NCBI GenBank assembly: GCA_964030475.1
Contig: CAXIPT010000001.1
Span: forward strand, 10,969,593-11,033,592
Length of the DNA stretch: 64,000 nt
Direction of reading: 5' to 3'
Origin: Tethya wilhelma
Taxonomy: Eukaryota > Porifera > Demospongiae > Tethyida > Tethyidae
Position numbers and translations under genes: made by a program. Shown here in pieces: positions 1 to 10,644 of this stretch. The notes beneath the pieces were generated by a model. The model made no database searches and was not told the origin of the DNA. It worked only from the letters and a program-made list of their open reading frames with translations. The stretch's first letter is position 1; every line of letters begins with the position of its first letter.

Positions 1-872
1 ATAGGTCCTATAGTTTGGATTGCTTTCTTCACACACTCAATGTCTGTCAGGTCAATACACATGGTGACTATACCACCAACCTATATTGAACACAACAAAT
101 ATAATCTAGTCACATATCAGTATCAGCTTAGGCTCAGATGTATACATTAATAGCCAGATTAGGATGCTCGATCTTTCCAGACCACTGTAAACAAAAAATA
201 GTATAATACATCCCCCAGACTATGAAAAAGGTCAATTGAACTCAAAACATAGCCTCACTTCGCTCAGAAATATATAGTACACTCAGCAAAAAAATGGAAA
301 AGTGACAACACGGTGGTGGCAGACCAAGCTAAACTTCGTGGTGTATCTTAGCTATGCTTGGACGATTAAACAGGCTGTAGCTATCGTGGATAGATGGGCT
401 TTGACTTTTTGGCCAAGTTAAATAGCCTATGTTTTTACTGAGACAATATTTGCTCGGATGCCCAGAATTTCAACAATCTTTGCCGGAATTGGGAACATGA
501 TCTCTGAAGTGAAGTGAGCATGAGTGTGATGATTACACTTAGTATAGTGTACCCTAAGGCTAAGGCTCAGACACTGGTGAACACACACAGCTAGATAACA
601 GGCTTGGGGCTTGTCAGAATCAGGAGAAGTGAAAGGAGTGAGTAATGCAAGGAAGGTGAATTGACTTACTTCTTCCTTCAGTGAGTCCAAATCACTTTGA
701 GTTCGACTGAAGGCAACTACCTCTGCACCACATCGAGATAAAGCCTTTGCAGTAGCACGACCTATTCCTACGTGAAATTACATTGATAAAACTACTGTTT
801 AAAGGAAAATGGTTTTATACCTTTTCCTGCACCAGTCACCAAAGCTCGTTTTCCACTAAAGTCATAACTCAT
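1..872 (-). CDS. DCXR: L-xylulose/carbonyl reductase-like short-chain dehydrogenase, 5' part
   Basis: Partial gene running off the left edge. Exons in transcription order are 872-821, 767-670 and 80-1 (continuing). Exon 1 starts at the ATG on 872 and reads MSYDFSGKRALVTGAGKG; exon 2 continues GIGRATAKALSRCGAEVV and FSRTQSDLDSLKEE; exon 3 reads VGGIVTMCIDLTDIECV. Phases agree, with a Gly codon split between exons 1 and 2 and phase 0 at exon 3. The TGxxxGxG nucleotide-binding turn and the FSRTQ.DLDSL stretch, which in this family helps choose NADPH, match vertebrate DCXR almost residue for residue. Family role: NADPH-dependent reduction of L-xylulose and dicarbonyls as a tetramer. The catalytic Ser-Tyr-Lys lies beyond the window, so activity cannot be judged. 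Another classical SDR is possible but less likely. Confidence 0.85.
81..669. other. Intron 2 of the DCXR-like gene
   Basis: Intron of 589 bases between the AG at 82-81 and the GT donor at 669-668 (minus strand). The plus-strand DNA is AT-rich. The long reverse-strand reading frame over 427-690 is just exon 2 read through its donor into the intron. I see no repeat family or further exon here. Confidence 0.6.
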
Positions 873-956
873 CTTGATTGACTACCATGTAGACACGCCC
901 ACCTATAGCAAGCTAGGTGATTTGCTGTTGTGCTCTAATTGGAAGTAATTGAAATC
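873..956. promoter_or_regulatory. 84-bp head-to-head promoter region
   Basis: The two start codons, 872 on the minus strand (DCXR-like) and 957 on the plus strand (184-aa protein gene), face away from each other across only 84 bases. The gap must hold both 5' leaders and core promoters unless there are upstream untranslated exons. It contains an inverted CCAAT element (ATTGG at 938-942) and a CACCC/GC-like motif (ACGCCCACC at 894-902). No TATA box is obvious. An in-frame TAA just upstream of 957 supports that ATG as the first one. Confidence 0.5.
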
Positions 957-3900
957 ATGGCGGGAAAAGAAGAATATTCTGGTCGTAATCCGTGGTATAC
1001 TCATGGCTACTCTAATGTCCAACTGGACTCTCCTCGTTCTGGGCTGTCCCTTGCAGAGCAGTACAAACTTCACTCTGAAGACAAGGTCAGACATAACTTT
1101 ATAAGTCCACCAGCTTGTGTTCAAATTTTATAATATGACTATTAGTAAAAGGGCTAAGGCAAGAAAAAGTGGGAGGTTTAATTTGGTCCCTCATTAATTA
1201 ACTACCAGTCCTAGATTTCATCTAATCATATTGTGGAACCCACTGATGATACTAGTGATCCTGGTCAATTGCAAGTCTTGCTGGCCGGGTATTCTGTGAG
1301 GGAAAATGAATGTTAGTCTGGTGCACGGACACTTCTGGCATGTCAGACTAAAAGGAACATCTGGTATTAGCTGTGGGTCACTTTCATGAGCAAGCACAGA
1401 ATGTTGTGACTGACAAATTTCAGGTTTTACAACTTTTATTGAGGTACCGTATAGCGGGAAATTTTCGTGGGGGAAAATTTTTGCGAATTTCGCGGTTTGG
1501 CAGCTTTCCGCGAAAATTTTCCCCCATGAAATTTATAAGGTATGTGGTCGTCACGTAATGTTGAGACGCAATCCACGAAAATTTTCCCCGCGAATTTCTA
1601 TTCAAGACGAAAACGCAAAAATTTTCCCCCACGAAAATTTCCCACTATACGGTATTTTTTTATCATTCCTGTCATGTGAGACCCTAGCACTGTCATCATC
1701 TATATACACAATTTTGGTGTGAATGTTTAGCATATTTTATGCAAGCTTCTCACATGTGAGACACACCCACTGGTTGGAAAAAAGCGTATGCGTTTGCTAT
1801 AGAAAAATTGAGTACTGCAAAATAACTATTTCTAGCATTTGAAAGCTAGAATAAAAGAACTCACCTAGAGAAACTGTATTAAATTTTAGTTAAAATGGTC
1901 TCTGAAAATGATTGCTCGATCCTTAACAGATATGCTATTCATTTACCATTTTGCCAACCAGTAAGCGTGTCTCACACGATATTCTCACCGAAATTATGTA
2001 CACTTCATGTACATCTGGTCCACATCTGCAAGCTTTGAAGTATGTGGGTGCTCATACTGAGATGGCTGAAGATAAGTTTGTGTCATCATGTTTATTTTGC
2101 ATGGACTGGATGCCCTTAATTATGTAACGCTGGAAGGATGATTGTACAGTAGGAAAAAGGTCTCCACTACTACCAGACATTTCCTTTCCTCCTCATGGAA
2201 TGTTTCATAAGTAGGACTAGTCAATTGCAGTATACTTGCATTAGTTATAGTGTATTTGTGTCCACAGTAGTAACTAACTGTTAATAAAAGTCAGCATACA
2301 GATTGTATCAGCCAAATTGATAAGGTAGACTTTATTCAGTGAATGGTCATAGTGTGTGCTAATTATATGATTGTAGTATTCTCCTGAATACATCTGTCAT
2401 TACTTTACTAGAAAGTGAAGGTCAAGATGGTTCATTGCACTTCACTTGGAATGATCAAGTTATTACAAGAAGCAACACAGCTAAGCAATAATGCAAAACA
2501 GGTATGCTTCACTATTGTAGTACTACCATGTGATTGGGGCGAGCCGGAGCGAGCCCCACACTAGTGTGTTCAATGGTGAAATTTTTTATAATGTTGTATG
2601 TTATATATTTGTCTGGCGTACATCCTTTCCACCGTTTAAATGTAGGTTATGTTTATGACAATCATTGCCTGTACATCTCAATCTGCAGCACTTGCGCGTA
2701 GGTCCACGTGTTCATCCTGATCTTGCACTTCAATCAGAGAGAAACTTGATCAGTGGTGACTGAGAAAGAAAGCCACTGCTTGAGCTGAAAAGAGAGTAAA
2801 CTTAAATGCTCGCCAAGTTGGTGCCCTTTTAAGTAATTTATAGCCTCGGAACTGAGCCATGCAATAACCGGAGAGACCACAATTAGAGGGGCTGAAAACT
2901 ACCAAAAGGGAGCATAGCTGAGTAGAAGAAAGCAAAGAAAAACAACAGGTAGTACTGCTGGCTCCTATACTAGCACATACACCTGACTGTCAGTTCTTGA
3001 ACAACTAGCAATTGGATCAAGCTGCTCAATCATGCTGTATACACTTTCAAGTACACTTAGTTCATTTGTCCCACATCGATCAGGGTGGTTATGGACAATC
3101 ACACTGTTATTTTTCCAGAGGGAGGGAGATATGAGCAATAACCACCACTTTCATATAGGAGAAAATACATTCGGTGGGATTTATTTGCCTTCATGCAACC
3201 CCCATTTTCTGCTCCATTGTCTGTGATTCCTGCTTCTCCTGTACTGTAATCGTTCTAATTCAGGTTGATTCCAAATTGCATCTGTTAATCACTGGCAAGC
3301 AAACACAAACTTTAACTCAAGTTTGTACTCAAGGTAAATTTGTTGGCTATAATTACATGCGGCAATATTTGTTGCCTCAACTCTTTAGCAAAAATTTTTT
3401 AGGCTTTGATCCATGATGTAGTTATTTGCAGGGCTGTTCCACCTTCTATATGAAATCAAGAAAGCTTTAGTTATGACCTCGTTACAAATATTTTAAAACC
3501 TTAATATTTGCAGGTGCATTTTTTGGGACTTCAGGAATTTTACTAGTGTTAAATTTTTCTATTTTTTTAAAAATGAACAGTCAACACAATGCATTTGTGA
3601 TCCACTAGTACAATCAGACATGTTCATTCCTGATCTCTCTCCCCTGTGAAACATTAAATTGTTGGCATAAAGTCCATCTGGTTTGAGAATGCTGGTAGAA
3701 TAACTTTCTTACTAACCAACCAATTTTAAAATTTCAGGCGCTATTAGAAAGCACTCGTTCTCCCTGTTCTTTTGATTACTTTTCACCTTCATACACGTAT
3801 CTTAAAGTTACCAGTCAAAAGTTAGCTATTTTGTCCTATAGTATATGAAAAATATTGCATTAATCTCATTATTTAATTTCTGGTGCATTCTCAAACCCAA

Positions 3901-6322
3901 TGAACTTTTAGTAGTAGGCCTCATGGAAGAGCCAGGACTAGCATGAAGTGGTTTACAGCACACATATGAAGTAGCTTACATTATTACATTTGGTGTAGTA
4001 AAGTGGCTTGCACTAATGGCTACCTGTACAGTTCCCAACTTAATGGTATTCATTGCAGTTTTTTCCACAATTTGGTTTGAGAATGCCAGTAGAAAAATTG
4101 AATAACTTTCTAAATATCCAACCAATTTCAAAATTTCAAGCACCACCGGAATACGCTTGTTCTCCCTGTTTTTTTGGTTGCATTTTCAGCTTCCTACGCC
4201 TTACCAGTCAAAAGTTAGCTATTTTGCCCAATATGAAAAATGAATCTCATTATTTCACTTTTAGCAGCATTCTCAAACCAGATGGTCATTAATTGCTTGT
4301 TTGGAATAATCAAATACATACGCTTGTTTGTCTAGCTCTATTTGCAGGCAGCATGTGCTAGAATTTTAAAGCTATTTACTTGTGTTTAGTCTACCATGTA
4401 TGTTGCATATATGTAAATCTGCCATTTGTGGATTATGCACATAAATATTAATGTTTTAGAGAAAAGACAAAAAAGAGCAAACCTTGAGCAATATCATTTA
4501 ACACATTTGTTGAATTCAAAGGATCAACTACAGCTGAGACAACAAAGCATAGCTTCACACTGCTTACTGAAACTTGATCCATTGAGTCAGAGGTGAGCAA
4601 CGTATATCATGTGTACGCCTTTTGGCCCATTCTATGAGAATGTTTCTGTGTACAATTGTTTGTTATTCGTATCTTTCTTTCTTATCCACTGTAATACGGT
4701 TAATGTAATCCTATCCATAGCTAGTAATAATTTGACATTGCATCACACTTGTGTATACAGCCATGCAAGTCAGATGTTTTGTAGCATTGAACATGAATTG
4801 TCTTGGTTTCTTGAAGCTCATACAATGGTAGATTCCACAGAAGCTGATTTGACCAATGCAACACTAGTAAGTTTTGGTAATTTTTACACTTAATTTCCCT
4901 AATATAATAATTATGACTGAGGGTTCCTCAAGATTAATAAATTGCACGATTGGCACACTGTGTCCGTTGGACATAAAGGTTAAGGTTATCGTTGTGTCCA
5001 GAGATATGGCAATCTGTATGCTTTCCTATTGCCTTTGTATTGCAAATATATATTATTAGGATGTTACCGTAACTCGGCACCGTTGACTACAATGTATTTT
5101 GCTTCTGTTTACAGAGCTGGAGCAGTAGTCACAGTGTAACATTGTACTGGGTACATAGGAATGCCACAGATAGCCATTAGCAAAATACCAATATTCACAC
5201 TAATAATTTTACATAATATTATAACTCTGCAAGAAATGAGCACTTGACACTAGAAGGCTTCTAAAGCTACTTCTTAGCTCATTCTCTTTCTAACGAGCCT
5301 ATTAAGATTGAGATAAAGTTCATTCCTGTGTCCACTATGTCATTGAGCTAGGAATATTAACATAAGACACTCAGAAATGAACTTTTCACTCAATCTGACT
5401 ACCACTCCTATCTTGTTTGCTTGCTTCTTACAATTTGGCTATTTCTATGTTCTTATAATTATCATTTCTAAATGTTTTTGTATTTGTAGTATACAAATTT
5501 GTGGCACAGTAAAATGGCCCATTTGCATACTAGCATCATGTTTACACCTACTCTAGTACCTTTATTATTGGTGGTTAGCTATGTATCATTACACACAGAG
5601 TCCACCATAAATTGTATGATCTCTTACATATAGCATAACCCAAGCATAGCCGGAGTATATTATCTATGACCCAAGACAATTAAACTGACAAGTAAATGTG
5701 TTAATTGGAAGGTTAAGGTGATAATAGTTGTAATCGTTCTCAAATACCGTATTGCGGGAAATTTTCGTTGGTGCAAAATTTCATATAAACGTGCCAGAAG
5801 AAATTTTCGTGGTTTTAAATTTCGTACATGCGGCACGCGCTCGTATAATATTATAAATTAAATGCGGAAGTTAATTTTCGCGGTTTTAATTTTTGTATAT
5901 TTGAACCGCATATGAATTATGCGAAAATTTCCACCATACGAAAATTTCCCGCTACACGGTAATTCTTAAAACTTCAGTGTTGAAAGACTGAGGGGTTCAC
6001 AGTCAAAAACATTAGTAGGCCTTTAGCCTTCCTTGAAAATATTTGCATAGTACTTATACTCTAAATGCTATGTACACAGCCCAAAGTTCAAGACCTTTTG
6101 AGGGTACAGTATTTGAGATATCAATGCTCTCATGATTTTGATTTTTTAAAAAAGTTCTTGAGAATGAACCTGGTTAAGTTTCTATGATCATACTAAAATT
6201 ATAGTTGGTTGTCAATTTTTCAGCGGAAAGAACTGAGGGAGAACATGCACAGAATTGTTCACTCAAGGGAAAAGTCTAACCTTCAAATTCAGCTCCAACA
6301 AGCAATTGATCTTGATCCCTAG
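957..6322 (+). CDS. Unrecognised 184-aa charged, probably helical protein (5 exons)
   Basis: Exons 957-1085, 2412-2501, 4462-4592, 4761-4866 and 6224-6322 join to a 184-codon frame ending in TAG. All junctions are GT-AG; phases are 0, 0, 2, 0. Exon 1 reads MAGKEEYSGRNPWYTHGYSN; the last exon ends LQIQLQQAIDLDP. The middle (KRQKRANLEQYHLTHLLNSK, residues 74-93) is basic and Gln/Leu-rich and looks helical or coiled-coil. There is no signal peptide, membrane segment or catalytic motif. The size and helix-rich C-terminus would fit a small adaptor or centrosomal-type protein, but I do not recognise it and assign no function. It shares its promoter region with DCXR and converges on the kelch gene, whose stop is 129 bp away. 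Introns 1, 2 and 4 carry inverted-repeat elements. Confidence 0.72.
1445..1654. mobile_element. MITE, TACCGTATAGCGGG family, subtype A, copy 1
   Basis: A 210-bp unit starts TACCGTATAGCGGGAAATTT and ends in its reverse complement (the right end has CCCACTATACGGTA). Inner arms are runs of GGGGGAAAATTT and CGCGAATTTC. The core contains TATGTGGTCGTCACGTAAT, shared with copies at 11469 and 39514. No coding capacity. It sits in intron 1 of the 184-aa protein gene. Copy 11469-11678 is the same unit in the opposite orientation. Confidence 0.85.
1752..1978. mobile_element. Small inverted-repeat element with GAGACACRCCCACTGGTTGG ends
   Basis: The left end (GTGAGACACACCCACTGGTT) and right end (inverted, CCAACCAGTAAGCGTGTCTC) form imperfect terminal inverted repeats around about 170 bp of AT-rich DNA. 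The same end sequence recurs at about 16043 and 16200 and, more degenerate, near 33895. It lies in intron 1 of the 184-aa protein gene and has no open frame. Confidence 0.55.
3667..4290. repeat. Duplicated AT-rich unit with inverted ends
   Basis: Two diverged copies of a unit of about 220 to 290 bp lie at 3667-3955 and 4072-4290. Both begin TGGTTTGAGAATGC, run through AATAACTTTCT and CCAACCAATTT, share CCAGTCAAAAGTTAGCTATT, and end with GCATTCTCAAAC. Within each copy the start and end are inverted relatives of each other (CCATCTGGTTTGAGAATGCT against AGCATTCTCAAACCAGATGG). This looks like a tandemly inserted or duplicated MITE in intron 2 of the 184-aa protein gene. Confidence 0.6.
5145..5500. 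mobile_element. Deletion derivative of the 1-kb composite element
   Basis: The first 150 bases (TACTGGGTACATAGGAATG through TCTTTCTAACGAGCC) match 39727-39870. They then jump directly to the right half of the fold-back unit (AGTTCATTCCTGTGTCCACT through TATCTTGTTTGCTTGCTTCT), which matches 40580-40740. The middle 600 to 700 bases of the fuller copy are missing. Located in intron 4 of the 184-aa protein gene. Confidence 0.65.
5745..5961. mobile_element. MITE, TACCGTATAGCGGG family, subtype B, copy 1
   Basis: 217 bp with ends TACCGTATTGCGGGAAATTT and TTCCCGCTACACGGTA. The internal sequence differs from subtype A: it carries ATAAACGTGCCAGAAGAAAT and a CGGCACGCGCTCGTATAA core, shared with copies at 13114 and 33574. 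It lies in intron 4 of the 184-aa protein gene. Confidence 0.8.
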
Positions 6323-6451
6323 CTAGCAGTTATACTTAAATAACTCTACATACAATGCAAGAAAACTATCTTACAAATCAACAATAATTATTATTATTGT
6401 ATTGACCACACTTGAATCATTGAAGAAGTCTTGCTACATTATACACAATTA
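6323..6451. other. Convergent intergenic space, 129 bp
   Basis: The 184-aa protein gene (stop at 6320-6322, plus) and the kelch gene (stop at 6452-6454, minus) end tail to tail with 129 bases between the stop codons. The space is AT-rich with AATAAT/ATTATT runs that could serve both strands as weak polyadenylation signals. No canonical AATAAA is seen on the plus strand, so the two 3' ends probably overlap. Confidence 0.6.
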
Positions 6452-9400
6452 TTATATTATTTCAGCAATATCAATCCTATTGTAATCTGGTTCTCCACCA
6501 AATATTACAATGTCATTGTTGGCCATTACTGTAACTGCACAAAGTTTTCTGGGCGTGGGTATGCATTGTATTGGACTCCAAGTATTTTCTACTTGATCAT
6601 ATAACCAAATTAAGTCAGCTGGATGAGAATTAGCTGATTTTGTAACTTCTTCTCCACCAAATGCAAGCAATTGGTTGTTACTGCACATTACAGACATTTT
6701 GCAGAAAGGGCAGTCATGTAGTCTTTTCCAAGTCACACCAAAGCTGTCATTTAAAACTGGTAGTACTGAAAATCGATTGCAAGAAGCAATAACTTTCAAA
6801 ACTGAAGCCGAATAAACAGATCTAAAAAGTATACTACCATCTGAACCACCTACAACATAAATCATATCGCCACAGATAGTCACAGTTTGACCAGCAATCT
6901 TTACTGGTAATGATATTGCCTTTCCCCAAACTTTAGTTGGCAAATGTAACACCTCGACAATATCAAGAGCTTCACCCTTGTCATTTTGTCCGCCAATGAC
7001 TATAAGATAGTCTCCAAAGACACATGCTTCGGCAGAAGATCTGGGAGTAGGCATAGGTGGAAATTTCTCTAACCAAAGGTGAGCCTTAAAATTGTATGAG
7101 ACAAGAACGGCAGTACACTTTCCATCGATGGCACTTAGACCTCCAATTAACACTGGTTCACTGTGTATAACAGCTGAGGCACCATAGTATTGAGGTACAT
7201 CTTGGTGTGCTCTCATCCATCGTGTGATGTTTCGAGATTGACAGTAGTACAGGGCCTTATTTGGCAATCCATCTGATGTTGCCCCACCACATAATCCTAT
7301 CTTGTCGTTGAACAAATGTGCATGTAGTGTGGATCCTTGTAACCCTTGTGGCAAACAATTATGGCTGTACCACGTAAATTTCCGGTTTTTGAACAGTTGT
7401 TTATTTATTGTTGAATCATCGTATTCATCTGAAGGTACTTCTTTTTTGCTAAGGGATAATTCTTGGTGTTTTTGTAACACTGGAGAGTTCTTTAACCCTC
7501 CGTTTTGTTCCGTTTTGGGTCCTACAGGGTCACTGTTACCTACATTGAGTATAGGTGTGAATTGTTAGACAGGACTATGATAAATACAAGTTATCCCTTT
7601 AACAACTGTAGCAAAATTGTAAGTATCTGATTCAATGGATTTTGATACCAGTTAAGAGTGTACAGAGCACTTAAAAAAATTTCTGTCGAAAATAGAAGCA
7701 TTTAAGTGTCTCGAAAAAATTCTATCCTAATTTTTACTCTATAGATATGTCCAAAATTGTAATTAAAAAGTGGGCGTGGCATATGCTAATACATTTTGCA
7801 AATTGATAGGGAAAGGTCTCTCAGACTAGCCTTGTTTCCAGGCTCCCTGCCTACCTTACACGTAAGGGAAGGGGGAGCCTGGGAACGAGGCTACTCTCAG
7901 ACCTATATCAGTTAATGCTGTGGTTATTATTAGTCTAGTTTGTTAAATCACATGATTCCAAGTTTTGGGAATAATGCCTAGAAATAATACAAGAATAGGT
8001 TGTGACTTGATTGTGGCTTTGCTGACCATGACAATTTTTTATAACTTTTTTCCTGCTAATAATTAGTTAAATGTAGGCATTAACTTCATGCATGATGGCA
8101 TGTGCCATCATTAGTCGGTAAAGGGTTATGCCATCATTGATTGGTAAAGGGTTATACCATTATTGTTTGGTACAGGGGTATAATTTGAATAATATTATTA
8201 TACAGTATTGAGCCAGCTCAAGTGTTTGCAAACTGTACAGGACATATGGATTACTAATACTTGTTCAGCAACTATTTCTCTACTATGGTACTATCCTACA
8301 AACACTAATATTTCTAAAGGAAAAGATGTTTTTCCATCAGCCAAAACAAACATCTTTCCTGGTTAATTCATTTGACTAAAATTAACCCCATTAATTTTTA
8401 TAACATTCTCCAAGCATTATAAGTTATTATAGCCAATATGAATATAATTATGCAGAATTACGGTATACATTTAGAACGAAATTGGATTGCCACAGCTACT
8501 ATTCTATTGTGATGGTATGAACATAAAGTTATTCGTAATATATATTTTCCTCACAGCCATTTTATCCTAAGTCTTGTGAATAATATTAGCACATCACTAA
8601 GCTAAATAAATAATCAGAGTACAATTTAAGTTATAAAGCAAAAAGTGCTTAATTTATATGATCATAAATAAACCAGGTCATCCCCACTAGACTGTTGTTA
8701 AGCACTGGGAATAATGGAACAACAAATCATGAAAAAGGAAAGGCCTGAATTATGGGACTATAGCAGGGTTGACTATAGGTTGAGTCTGTGTTATCTATGT
8801 ATCATTCATGACATGCTGTAGACCAGGAAATATTTGCCGGTAAAATAATTCAGCTGTCAAATTTTTACCATTGTGGATGATTTGGTAAAGATCACCATAC
8901 AAAATAAATTTTCATCATATGATTTGTTCATAAATTAAATTTCGTTGATAAAAATTTCCTGATCTATGGTATTATTGTTCTTGGCTAACATAATGCATGC
9001 AGTGCAACATGGAGGCTATATATGTAGTCGGCCTGCATGGGCTATGAGCAATGATAACATAGTGTGTGCTATAATCATTATATACAGTTATTCACACAGG
9101 GCACATCAAAATATGTATAAATGAACTATAATTATAGAAACTACGTATTTTATCAAACTCTACAACTACAAGTTCGAGTGTTGTATGCATGCTAAAAGTC
9201 TATTCGAGTTCACTTGAGCCTTCTCTTTCTCGCTATAACTTGGCCATACATCAACCAATTTTAATAATATTATTAAATAGGAAATTTCACTAAGATTCTG
9301 GCAGTATCTAGCCGCCCTTTATCAGCCAAAATCTCTGCGTTTTGCCATACATTGAGTATAGTGATTGCTTCAAAGAAATTCTTTTTCCGGGGCTCAAGTG

Positions 9401-10610
9401 AACACGAATAGACTTTATAATTAGTGTCTTTACAGTTTAGGAGTTGATATTCTTGACTATAGACTGACAGAATTAGATTGGGATGGAGAAACCAATGCAC
9501 AAAACAACTTTAAACAAGCACATGTACAATAAGGTGTAGAGGGTTTACAATGAGTACTGAAACTAAATTATGCATGGTATGATCGTAATCCTGCTTTCTT
9601 GCTACACTATTTGCTGAGCTAATTTGCTTGCAATGCTATCATAATTACTCTGAGGGGTACAAAAAAGAGAGGAAAAGAACAGTAGCTACTGCATGTACAA
9701 GCCCTACAAAGCACAAACATCTGAGTAATTTACTTCCTTACAAATAATGCTCAATATGCATAATAATTTATTATATACCTTGTTCATTCAGAACGTCTGG
9801 TGGTGACAAAGAGGTTTCATGCTGTGCACAATCTGAGACATAAGTTTCAGTAGGATTGGACAAACGACTCCTCCTAAAGGAGGGTAGTCTCTTCAGATTG
9901 AGCAGAGTCCACCTTTTCTTTGTATTGAGCTATTTTATCAAGCAAAAATGTACAGCAATGACAATGAAGGCACCGATGGTGCGTAAGCCTCGGCGCACTC
10001 AACTAGCTAGCATACTATGCATACACTGTGTAAAAGAGCCTGTATCATAACTCAGTACAGATCACTGAGAGTCTCAACTAATCCATCTAGGCGGCCCATA
10101 GCTAACTGTGGCGAAGCAGCACACGTCACAGACTATGAACTAGATTAGCTTTGCTACGATCATACATGCACTGGAATACTCAGCTGCTGTCAGATATCAA
10201 AGTCTAGCTGCTGGGCCTATGAGCCAACTGACTAAGTGATGCATTAGCAGCCGCGGCCGGGCTATATCTCAGTAGCTGGCCACAGTGTAAAATGCTCGAT
10301 TGCCCTATATATATTGTCTGTCTTGCCAAACAACACTGGCCAACAGTTCAGCTACAGCAGCCATGCAGAGAGCCATGGGCTTCAGTGTGCTGCTTCTCAG
10401 TATTGAACACAAATTCTGGATAACGCACACCAAATCAGTATAGGCGTGGCCTCGAAGCTAAGTGCTCAAAGAAGTAGAAAAGCCTCAAATCTCAGGAACT
10501 ACACTGTTTTAGGCAGCAAAAAATATATATTTTTACAAGATCATTCAGAGTTATGAAAGTAAGTATCATCAATCTTGTCACTAGAGCTACCTTTCTTGAG
10601 ATTTCAATGG

Positions 10611-10644
<34 letters not shown>

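Noticed and set aside
427..690. 87-aa reverse-strand frame
   Set aside because: It is exon 2 of the DCXR-like gene read through its splice donor into the intron.
8103..8180. Possible CRISPR-like array from three 26-bp repeats
   Set aside because: Repeats are directly adjacent with no unique spacers and lie in an animal intron; it is a minisatellite.
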